DNA of 64,000 nucleotides from Isoetes taiwanensis (taxonomy: Eukaryota; Streptophyta; Lycopodiopsida; Isoetales; Isoetaceae). The first letter of the stretch is position 1. Each line of letters begins with the position of its first letter. Of this stretch, positions 32,640 through 42,903 are shown piece after piece. The stretch is from the NCBI GenBank assembly GCA_021234155.1, contig JAJEKV010000025.1, positions 14,880,867 through 14,944,866 on the forward strand, read 5' to 3'. The translations under genes were made by a program, and so were the position numbers. The notes beneath the pieces are model-generated. The model was given only the letters and a program-made list of their open reading frames with translations. It was not told the DNA's origin and did no database searches.

Positions 32640-35600
32640 TTCATAGCTATCTCTCGCTCAATGGCACCATCAAGCTTTGTTAGATGGTACGAGGAGGGGC
32701 CGAGCAAGCCTTCCATGTATTTGATCATCTTTTTGATCTCCATGCCATTTTGACTACAACTCCCTATTACAATCACATCAATTGCCAATATGACCAAGCC
32801 TTATAGTTAGAACCAAGATCCTTAAGCTAGATAGAGACAAAGATTCACTCATCACAGCCTTAGTTGTCGCCTTATCTTGCTAAGTGTCTTCTTGTCTACA
32901 TATAGGTAGTATAATTAAACCTTTTCCTTAGAAACCCGGCTAGTTGCTAAGGCCTTAGAAATTGTTGTCACACGTTGGTATGATACACCAACACACGTTA
33001 TAGGTGCACTATCATCAAGTGTCTTCAGCCATACCTTTGTATCATAGATAATTATCTAGAAATTCATCCTATCTAGGTAATTCAGTCTAGCACACCAAGT
33101 ACACCCAAAGGAATGAGTCTCCTTCTACCACCCCATGATAGTAAATAAGTACCTTTTCGCTTGTTTAGTAGAGTGCCAAATGCCAAGTGGGTCATTTGAG
33201 GTAGAGTGGATAAAGGTATAAAAATAGGGTTTTTAAAGTAAGTAGCCATAAATAATTGTTGTGTGATAGTATTAGTTGCCTTGTGCGTAGGGCAGTAATA
33301 TAGGGTAGGAGAATCACCTTGCGCATTTCTCGACGGGAGCCACTCGACAACATCAACGAATCGAAAGAGCGAGGGCAACCTTATGGAGGAAGCTTCAGCA
33401 AATCAAAGGCCAAGATGGTGTACAGGAAAGCACGAACACGAAAAATAAAGGAGAGCCTATAGGAAGAACGATTGCGACATCAGGATTAGACACAAGACTG
33501 CCAAGAGGGCTATGCAACAGTCAATGGGCATCATGGCACTTACAAAATTGCTCACATTAGGGGAAGGGTATCTCCTAGTCAAGGATATTCTCCAAGTGCC
33601 ATATTGCCTCGAGGAACAACCCCACATCGATGACTGATGTCACAGCTACGCCACCAACAAGTAGACTTCATCGACTTATGACCCCTAAAAGATGAGACTG
33701 GACAAACCTCCTCGGAAGGGAAATTATCATAGGTATCCAGGCCATAGTAGTATCAGATTTGGACTTCAAGCAAACATGCTTGACTAAGGAGGTACTACAA
33801 GCCAGCAAGGGTGGGCTTCTCAGGAATAGGAATTTCTTCCTCATCAGCCCGATACTTCAGAGCAGCTGCATCAACCTCGACAGCGCCATCTCAAGATCAC
33901 GACAATCTTCTGCTGTAGAGATTGGAGGTCAAGCACCATCAAGAAGAGGCATCATGAGGGACCAAATACCAGAATTAATTGATCACCAAGATTAGTCCTT
34001 GTAGATGGATGCACATAAACTCCTCTAAGCAAGAGAAGTTGCACAGCTTAGAAGTGGTAAAAGCACTCAACATTGTCATCACCTTATAACAACAAAGATG
34101 CAATCAAAGCGAGACGAAAGAATAGAATCGACAAGGTCAACACCACAATATCAATCCAGGAGTTAGAAGAATCATCCTCGAATCTTGTAACCTTCAAGGC
34201 AGATGAGTCAAACACGAAAGATTCTACGCAGTGGTGAACATGACCTCCAAGCCTTTGGGATGCAACACCGAGCCTTATGTCGCCACTACATCAGCAAGTC
34301 CACTAAGAGGGATAATGTTAATGAAGATAATCAACATCAACATTTAGGACGAGAAGAGTCAAGAGTCAGAATATGTTCGACAAAAGGAATAGGGCAATGA
34401 ATGATTATACAACAACCCAAGGAGACCAGATCTTTTCAACAACTTATGAATCATCGCCTTGCTACCCAACGACTAACGACTATACCAGCTTTTAAGCAAG
34501 CTAGGGGACCTATTAGATAGTTGAGCTTCTTAGAATTATGGGTGATAACATCCATGATGGGATGGGCAATGAAATTTCGAGTAGATTTTTTGTCTTTTCC
34601 TTTAGAAAGATGGACCCAAGAATGGAGCAAAGCTTCAAGTATTGGGAAGAAAATGTATGGAGTACAATAATTGTATACATTGCCGGCAGATATCCAACAT
34701 ATTGGAACCTCTTCGTGAGTTTGATCACCTCGCTAAGAAGGATTCAATAATAGGATAACCGTCGACCATGTATATGACGAAGTACTTCCGCAAATATAAG
34801 GGATAATCCACCAAATGAAGAGAAGCAATCTAATAAGTCCGGCCAACTTCTTAGATGGCATCAACTCAAAGGTGGGGCTATTTCAAGAGGGCAATAATTA
34901 AGAAAGGGTAGATCCTAGAGTATAGATTAGATCTAAAACAAGAATAATTATCTAATCATATAGTTTTCTATGTGTGCCCAAAAGTAATGTCATGCCGACT
35001 AACTTGTGGCCATAGGATTTATGTAAGTAGTTCTTTAACTTGTAATTTTGCACCTCCTAGATGATCTTGGACATCTTTAAGAGCAAGACTCTTAAGTCTA
35101 AATCTAGGCCAGTAATTAAGCCAAGGCCAAGTAATTAGCAGCACCAACGGAACAAGAGTCAAGTTCGACATCAACCTAGAGCGAAGCAAAGTAGAGCATC
35201 GGCACCAACTTATGTACATTAGCAATTATGACCTCACAATAAGCATGCAATATTAAAGCTGGCTAAAGCAATAATTGATTATTATAAGCAAGAGATACTT
35301 ATCCCAGCACTAAAGGGCAAGTACCTTATAATTTAAGTTAAGTAATTCCAATCGTGCAACGTATGTCAGTAAAGCAATTACTTAAGTGCATCATGAGGAA
35401 TGAGGTCATACACAAAGCTACAAGTTGTCGACCCAGCCCAATAATAGTAAGAAGGAAGATGCTACTTCTTGAACAAATTTGCCTTGGGCAATTTCTAAGT
35501 TAATCAAGAAGTCCCATGATATATCTCCAGGTGAAATTTGAGAGCTTTTGCTCTATAGAGGCATAGAGTCTGAAATCACTCTTGCGACCGGGAGGCGAGC

Positions 35601-35840
35601 CGATCAGCAAGGCTCTTTATAGAATCAGCACTTCCAGAGCTAGCGAGCTCAAGAAGCGGTTGTAGGAGTGGGGATCCTTTCGGCCAAGATGGAAGTTTAA
35701 AGGTGTATATCAACCATGGGCAGCTCAACAAGCAACGACATAATGGATCAGCCCCAAGAAGCGGGATTCTTCTACAAAATCGACTTAAGCAAATAAGGAT
35801 GAAGGGGAAGATAATTATAAGACTCCTTCAAAACTTGGTA
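32640..35840 (+). other. Decayed internal region of the element, no domain recognised
   Basis: Expected to hold gag-protease and the start of reverse transcriptase by position. Plus-strand ORFs at 33759-33995, 34203-34400 and 34538-34750 show no motif I can name. Confidence 0.4.
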
Positions 35841-36000
35841 TGGGCACTATCACTTCACGGTGATGCTCTTGAGTCTATGGAATGCTCCACCAACTCAGAT
35901 GCATTTGAGGGACATCTTGAAGATTCCTTGGATGATTTCTTCATCAATTCTCTTGACGACATCGTGATCTACACAAATCAATGGAAGAGCATGCAGCCAT
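35840..36000 (+). pseudogene. Reverse-transcriptase core remnant
   Basis: Two frames recall the Ty3 RT palm: FTVMLLSLWNAPPT (about 35854-35895), equivalent to FTVMPFGLTNAPAT-type sequence, and NSLDDIVIYTN (about 35949-35981), equivalent to YLDDILIYS with the tyrosine replaced. A frameshift separates them. Enough to identify the domain, not to function. Confidence 0.7.
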
Positions 36001-36429
36001 GGAGATGTTAAGACGCCGCCACTCATTGGCAAGCTTTTGAAGCAGCAATTTGCAATGCCATCTCCACTTGTGGCTTAATTCGCAAGAAGATAGAAGAAGC
36101 CATCTTTCCCAACATGGAGTTCAAGCACATGATGGGCTAGTCCTTACAAGAGTGCAAGAAACGGATTAAGAAAGAGAAACCTTCAAATATTTTAAAAGGA
36201 AGGTAATCTTTAATATCAAAAGAACAACTATACTCAAAGCATAAGGAGTAAGAAAAATTTTCCAGGACACGCATAATAGCCCTATTTCGGCTATGCAAAA
36301 TTTATAAAGGTCTACTTCAAGATTAGAAGTAGCTACTTCGGCCGGACATGAAGAAGCGATATAGTCGATATATCCAACAATGTCAAGGTGGCACCGCCAG
36401 ACAAAGGGCGGTACAACTTAATTTTTAGG

Positions 36430-36830
36430 AGTTTTGGAACCTTGGGGTGCAAGGCCAAGTGGGAAGTCTTCAGCATGGGTTTTATAGTTGGCCTTCCAAG
36501 GACAACAAGAAGCTTTGAAGCCTTGATGGTTGTGGTATATAGTTTATCAAAGGGCACATACTTGCCATGCCACACCATAGACACGACCTTGGATCTAGCC
36601 ATGGGGTCTACATAAGAGTTAGTTTAGGCTGCATGGAAGGCGTTAGGTCCATCATCACCAATAGAGATCCGGGAGTTCTTTAGCGGCGTTTAGCAACACT
36701 TCTTCAACATGAGCTGCACCAACTTGTTGATGGGTTTTGCTTATCTTTTCTTGTCAAATCAGCAAAGGGACCGCACCAACACAATTTTGGAGAGCTTCGT
36801 TGAGGAACTATGATTGGAACAAGTAATCCA
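36430..36830 (+). pseudogene. Integrase core remnant
   Basis: FIVGLPRTTRSFEALMVVV with SLSKGTYLPCH (about 36481-36576), VRSIITNRDPGVL (about 36642-36680) and QQRDRTNTILESFVEEL (about 36763-36812) follow the order of a retroviral-type integrase core, corresponding to the first Asp region, the second Asp and the Glu helix. At least two frameshifts and an in-frame stop separate the blocks. Confidence 0.8.
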
Positions 36831-37091
36831 AATGGGCGAGTACATCCACCGGGTCAATTACGTACAATAATATAAAGCAAGAGTCATCGAAGATGTCTCC
36901 CCATGATCGATTCTGATTATCAATGCTTGACCCTAGTTATGTGGCATACTCTAGTGCCCTAGGTGGGAAGTTTCTCAACAACGGCGGCATGTATCTCAAG
37001 AGCTTTTGGTAGAAGTGTGAGAACATCTTCAACAAACATGGGCACATCCGAAGAGTCTAGCAGATAGACATAAAACTCCTGGGGAGTTGTT

Positions 37092-37343
37092 TTGTTGTGG
37101 CGTATAAAGTTGGCTCAAGTAAAGGTTAAGCAAGGGAAGCTTCGCATCGGCAATTGTAAGAAGCTCGCCCTAGGTGGGCCGGTCCATTCAGGATCTTGGA
37201 GAAAAGTGGGCTCTCAAGCCTACAAGTGGAATCTCTTGGCCCACCTTAAGGTCTTCCATGTAAGTTTATTGAAAAGGCACGATCCTAACCCTGAGGAGGT
37301 TTGGCTACTCAACTTTGTTGGAAATGACGGAGGATCAACTTGA
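37092..37343 (+). pseudogene. Integrase C-terminal module
   Basis: LKVFHVSLLKRHDPNPEEV (about 37246-37302) matches the HPVFHVSLLK box at the end of plant Ty3 polyproteins, preceded by GPFRILEK in another frame. No chromodomain was found after it, unlike the element at 8.6 kb. Confidence 0.8.
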
Positions 37344-37599
37344 AATTGTGCCTGAATTGCTTCTTGATAAAGTCATTCAAGAGGACTAGGTGCTCTCAAT
37401 TCCTCCGATTTGGTCATGTAGAAAGCACTTACCCGTGGAAGGCAAGATGGGTATTGAAGTAGGATTTGGAGAAACAATACCCAGAATTTATGAAGGAGTT
37501 TGATGGGTGAGTCGTCTCCGACTTGGTCGACCCCGACTTGCCAGGTGGTTAGCTAGTATGTTGTTAGTTAGCCTTAAGCCTGGCGCATGCATTCTAGTT

Positions 37600-38080
37600 A
37601 GTAGGGTGCATGTGCGGGGAAACTTGGATCGTGTGGGCGATGATGGGATACCTTTAGGGCATTCTCTGAGCCACACGCACCAAGAGGTGCGCATGACCAT
37701 TAGGGTCATGTGAGTGAGGAATGAGGCATGGTGGGCGATGATGGGACATCGATCCCGGATGATCTCTATGCCACGATGCGAGAATGCGCACACCTGGCCG
37801 TAGGAGGGTCATGGTGAAGGTTAAAGTGATCATCTTGCGATGATGGGATGGGATGAGGCGTTCCCTAGCTGAAACCCTCGGGGCATGATGCCTTTGGGGT
37901 GTACTCGATCCGGGGATGGGTGTACAAGGTAGCACTTCGATCATGGGCAATGATGGGAGCATCTTAAATGATCCCTAAGCTCAAATCCGAAAGGGCCATG
38001 ATCTTGGGCAAGGTAGTAGGACAACCTTGAGCGATGGTTTCGCTCAAGGAGGTAAGGGGGGTGGTCCCCTAAAACCACAA
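37600..38080. repeat. Degenerate tandem repeats around GATGATGGGA
   Basis: Four or so units of about 100 bp, each with G(G/C)GATGATGGGA followed by a CCCTAAGCTC/GAGCC-like phrase, at about 37638, 37735, 37836 and 37948. Located between the end of pol and the 3' LTR. Confidence 0.6.
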
Positions 38081-38407
38081 ATTATTAACTAAACTAACGT
38101 AATGTGCTCCTTTTGCAGGCAAGTAGAAGGAGGACTTCAACGAGGAGGCGTTACGAGAAGATAGGGGGAGCCATAATTTAGATTATGAACCCTAATAACT
38201 CTTATAATAGTATTTTGAATTATTATAAGAAATAACGGTGTTAAGGCTATATAATTTTGTATAAGTACAAATATAGCCTAAATTTTGACCTTTTAACTAA
38301 TAAAACTTGATTGCTAAACTAAACTAAAGGTTATGACATGTTGTTGTTTTGCAGGCATAAGGTAGGTTCGTCACCTTAGCGCAATCTTTGAGGGGCGGCA
38401 TTGTCCT

Positions 38408-38418
38408 AAGGGGGAGAA
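38408..38418 (+). other. Polypurine tract
   Basis: AAGGGGGAGAA directly upstream of the 3' LTR; primes plus-strand DNA synthesis in LTR elements. Confidence 0.9.
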
Positions 38419-40042
38419 TGTGGCGGTCGAGGGAATATCACGCCATAAATCACGTATATTCCTGGATCCGTCACTATACAAGTCTATCTTCATAGCCTTG
38501 TATACCATAGATTGTGGCATTAGGGGGCATGGCCAAGTTATTCTCATAACTTAGCCAACCATAGGTTAGACCATTATCCACGTGGCCTTAACCTATTGGG
38601 CACCCGCCACACGGATTCACCGATTGGTGCCACGTGGCATCCTAGGTGGACCCTAACTTATATAGGCTGAAACCCTAACCCTAGGCCTCTTTCCACCCTA
38701 GCACCCGAGACTCACCTACTCGTTGAAACCCCGTTTGAACATGGATTGTTATTGGCATAGGCTGGTGCAGCGACCCCGGGGTAGACTTGTTCTTGGGTAG
38801 GGCGGCATCTCGTGAGTCAAGACCATGGAGGCACCGGATCTGGAGGGAGAGCTTCAGGGCAGGTATGTAGGATAGTAGTTGTGATAGCTTATCTGGAATT
38901 AGCATTCCAGATATGCTAGTATCTTGTATCTAGAGTAGAGCCATCCTAGAACCCGTATTCAACATCTTGAACCCTAATCAATGAACCCTAACTATTAGTT
39001 AGATTTGTATGATTAGGTTAAGATGTTCTTCTTATGATTATTCTCATGATGTGATGATTATGTGATGATGGTTGATCATGTTTGCTCCTCTTGTATTGGG
39101 AAGGGGGGGTAGAGACCTAGAGCCATATGTAGTATGCTTCTAGATTAGACCCCTTAGTTCCTATTAGTTGCGGCCTGTGCATAGGAGCCCACCAGGCTAT
39201 CGAGGCTATGTTATGACTCAGCACCACATAACGGGGCTAGAGGGAAAGTGGAGGGAGGATCCCTGCCAGGGGGGGGGGGGGGATCCCATAGTGGGCTAGG
39301 CTTATGGTCGGTCACTTCATTGTGGGCGGGCATGGGTCCGACACCTCACAGGGCAATGGTGTTGCCCTGCCTCTCGAGAGCTGCAAGTGTTGGCTTGGCT
39401 CTCGTTTTGGGTCAAGTCGGGTGCGAATCGTGTGTCGCCCACGATTCTCTAGCCATACGGCACCTCTAGACCACTGGGAGGGGAGATGCAACCCTTCTGC
39501 CTCATCGGACCAGGGAGATGCAACTTTGGAGTAGTCCCAGATGGGTGATGCCATGGGATTGCGTGTCCAGGAAGGCTAGAGTCATGCGAGCCACATTTAG
39601 CCCATGCGCAAAGTATGCACGGGGGCGGATGGAGTGGTCAACCCTAGCCATTGTCTATAGCCAGCCCGCCATTGTTATGACTTCGATGCGCTCTATCTTG
39701 AGGCCTAGCCAGTCGGTCATCCTCCTTATGAGTCGAACCATGGGTAGGAGCTCTTATGTTTTATGGCATAGGATTATCTTCTTTGCAGTTGTGGATATGT
39801 GATGGACTACCCTTCGAGGTAGTATGTTGTATTGTTATTGCTAGTTCTGACGTTGTTTATGCTTCCGCTGTGATAGGAGCCCATAGGGGAAGGGCGCGCA
39901 AGACACCTTCGTGTCCCCTGCCCGCACTAGGATTCTTTCAGAGTGCGGGTTAGACGGAGGGCCCATGCGGTTGATGGACCGGATGGGGGATTTCCTGCCG
40001 AGTGTACGGCCGGGCGCCGTATATTTAGCAGGGAGCGTCACA
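38419..40042 (+). repeat. 3' LTR
   Basis: Starts TGTGGCGG, ends GCGTCACA, followed by TCCAC. It is slightly shorter than the 5' LTR (1,624 against 1,653 bp). ORFs on both strands at 39248-39802 are LTR sequence. A G-run of 14 or so occurs at about 39270-39283 where the 5' LTR has CCGAAAGGGGGCTTCGGGG. Confidence 0.95.
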
Positions 40043-40600
40043 TCCACCTACAAGCATAGTACTTGTGGTAGATATTATTGTTCTTACAACTCAAAGTTTG
40101 TTGCCTAGGTAGTTTGTAATCTTCTAAATGCTTGTATGAAGTCCTTGTAAGCTCCACGTTTCAAACCATATAGCCACAATATCGGAGATTCGAGCATGCA
40201 CCCTCACAATTTTTGAACGTGGCATTTTGAGCCTAAACTTGAAGTCTTTTTTACTCTTGTTCTTAACCTCTTACTGAGGTACTTAACTACTACAAATGGC
40301 ATTTTGTCAAATGACAGTGGACATGTTTTGTAAAAATGTTTTCTATCTACTTAACACAAGGTCTGTTCTTTCATTCTACCCTTCACATCTTCAAACATGA
40401 CAAATCCTCTTTTGCACACCGACTACCACACATCCCCCATTCCACAAATCCATGAGCATTGTCAGCACATGTTTCTAATACAATATAGTTAAAATGGACA
40501 AATAATGGTGATGATTTTTTCATGAATTGTACCTAAAGGACATATTTTGAGCCCTTTCTACTTTACATATCTCATATGAGAAGGTTATAGGCCCTTAAAC
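40043..40600. repeat. Dispersed repeat R2, fullest copy; right flank of the element
   Basis: Starts with the right TCCAC target duplication. Covers both the part seen at 18400-18690 and the part seen at 14845-15170, showing these are pieces of one repeat. The retrotransposon inserted at its left edge. Confidence 0.7.
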
Positions 40601-41579
40601 CTTGGTCCTTGCAGGTTCTAGGGATCAAACCGCTATCCAACGTTGGATTAGGGATTGGTTACATCATATAACCTCTTGAATATTCTTTTAAAGAAAGTAT
40701 TCCAGTGATTATTTGCAATAACATCTTGGCGCCCAGGGTGTAGGGATTTTTACGGTTTCGGAAGGGTTTACTTGGATTTGCTAAGGGGTTAGAAATATGT
40801 TTGAGGGCCGGGAATCAAAGGTCACTGACGATATCGTTTAAGGATCTTTGGTGTTTTAGTGTAATATACTATAGATTCACATGGAGCTTTGGAGGTATGG
40901 GAAATAGGAGCTAACTTGTGTTATAATGTTTGGTGGCTCATCTTCTCAAGGTAAATAAGGCATCTTATATCTTTGTTTTTTGAGTTTGCAAACATTTTTA
41001 CACTACTTATCCTTGAGCTTGGAAGCAAAGTGGCAAATCCACCGAAATGAGTTGTGGAGTCCCCTCTTTTTCATGAGGCCTCCCATTGCGCTATCTATAG
41101 CTGCAGCATCAGCACATTCAAACGCCAGGTAACCCACTTGATCTTTGATTCAAATTCATTTTCTTATAGTTATTGATTTGTTTTCTAGTCTAGATCCTTA
41201 CCTTCATCTAAATGTTTTGTATTGTAATCTGATTTTGTCATTATATGTCTACTTTTAACGAAATGATTGTGCAGCACCATTGTCGTGCCTGTGAAAGAAG
41301 TCTATGTGCTGAGCATTCGTCAAACGAGATGGTTCGTTCAACTTTGAGAATTAATTTATCTACCTGGCATGATGATAAATTAGAAGAACTGATTATTGAA
41401 TAGTAGACCATTCTACCTATTTTAGAGGCTGGAGCTCAATGGACCTTTAAAGTTTGACACATTTCATCATGATCTATGCCTCTGTAAGTAATATCTTCTC
41501 TTTTCATGGTCTACTGTTTATCTATGGCGAATAATCTCAGTTTAAGTGGTAGTGCTTATTAATTGGTCTGTTAATTCCA
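40601..41579. other. No gene recognised
   Basis: Sequence upstream of the TOPLESS-like exons. A few GT/AG-bounded stretches (for example around 41060-41130 and 41275-41330) could be decayed exons, but I could not match them to a protein. Confidence 0.35.
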
Positions 41580-42180
41580 GGCTGCCGTGTTAAAGACCTT
41601 GTTGTTCAAGTCAATAGGGTAGTTTTGAGTCCAGATGGAGGCCTCTTAGGTATGTGCTGCCTATATGTGTATATACATGTTTGTGTTAATCATCGTGTGA
41701 ATAATGTCGCTTTCATGCCATCTTCAGTGGCATTTGGAAAGGTGTCTTTGCAATGGTTTTTAACAGGTGTGGCATTTTAATGCGCGTGGCTTTCTCCAAG
41801 CATGTGGTTTGGATTTACCAAATATGATGGTGGGAGTGACTTGCACAACACTTAGAAGTATGCATGGACTAATGACTTCTAAGACCAACTATATAATGTA
41901 TAAATAACTCAAAACTTGTTGTGATGTAGATCGATGCACATATTGGTGATGTTAATGATCTCGCATTTGCTCATCCTAACAAGCAGTTTTGCATTATATC
42001 CTATGGGGATGATAAAACCATAAAGGCGCCCTAAAGTTTTGATAAGAAGTAGTTTATTGTTCAAAAACTGGTGTGCTATTAGGTATGGGATGCGATGTTT
42101 ATCACGCAAGCTATATACTTTTGAAGGGGCCTGTCTATTCTATATGCCTTCATCATAAAGATAATATTCCCCATAAAGTT
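41580..42180 (+). pseudogene. TPL: TOPLESS-type WD40 corepressor fragment
   Basis: Exon-like pieces of the WD40 part of a TOPLESS/TPR protein, a Groucho-like nuclear corepressor. About 41583-41649: VQVNRVVLSPDGGLLG followed by GTATGTG; about 41788-41830: VAFSKHVVWIYQ; about 41931-42018: IDAHIGDVNDLAFAHPNKQF and GDDKTIK; about 42120-42165: PVYSICLHHKDNI. The order and phrases follow the Arabidopsis TPL WD40 segment (SVNRV, DAHVGGVNDIAF, HPNKQLCVVTCGDDK, PVYSICPHQKENI). Frameshifts break the first two exons, 'IK..W' is lost at 42030, and the LisH/CTLH N-terminus is not seen. The sequence 42200-42745 reads as ORFs without recognisable domains. A dead fragment. Confidence 0.8.
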
Positions 42181-42786
42181 ACTTTCTATATTCCTCTCCT
42201 TTTGCTTTGCAGAGTGCTCAAATACTTGAGGACATATAACAGACCAGTCTTTGAAGTATCCAATCTAAGGCATCTACACGCAATAAGTAAGTCCTCTGAA
42301 TGATCTTCTTGCCATCTGTATGCATCATTTCTATGATACGGGACTACTTTTATTCTGATCTTCCATTTTCTTCTATATTACCATTGCTTACAAATGCATG
42401 TTCTTATATGCTCTACAAGAAAAAAATACCCAGTGTTGTTGGGCTTTTCATCAGAATCAAATTGACAAATAAACGAACGTCTAGTTGGGCATATATGTTA
42501 CAAATTATTTTTGTTATTCCTTTAAATTTTTATATTTTCTCATTTTTGGAGCATGTAGGTTTTATAAATTACCTTTTCAAAAGTCGTATCCTTACATCTA
42601 TGATTTTTATTACATATGTTGCAAGGACTTTTAACACCATGGAAGAATCGCCCAACTTAGTAAGCAATTTTGACATTATGAAGCACATCAAGTTTCCAGC
42701 AATAAACAAAATGGTAGGATTTTTTATTACTTTGAGCATTTAAAAATGCTAACAAAGTTAACATACAAGAAATTTATCGCGATGGC

Positions 42787-42903
42787 TGTAAAGTTGATAA
42801 AGTCCTCAGCTAAATTCACATGATTCCTCCATAGTTACATAGCCGCATTGTAAAGTTGATAAAGTCCTCAACTAAATTCACCTGATTCCTTCATAGTTAC
42901 ATG
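42787..42903. repeat. 62-bp tandem duplication
   Basis: TGTAAAGTTGATAAAGTCCT followed by ...AAATTCAC.TGATTCCT.CATAGTTACAT occurs twice, 62 bp apart, with a few substitutions. Confidence 0.9.

Larger units (their letters stand above)
28344..40042 (+). mobile_element. Decayed full-length Ty3/gypsy LTR retrotransposon (11.7 kb)
   Basis: Complete structural element: 5' LTR 28344-29996, primer-binding site at 29998-30010, internal region, polypurine tract 38408-38418, 3' LTR 38419-40042, flanked by TCCAC. Order RT (about 35850-36000), integrase (36430-36830), integrase C-terminal module (37100-37320) establishes Ty3/gypsy. The coding region is so broken by stops and shifts that no ORF exceeds about 150 codons. 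The internal region also holds tandem AGCAA-type repeats (30870-31130), poly-A tracts (31861, 32057) and GATGATGGGA-type repeats (37625-37960). It is not autonomous. Confidence 0.95.
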
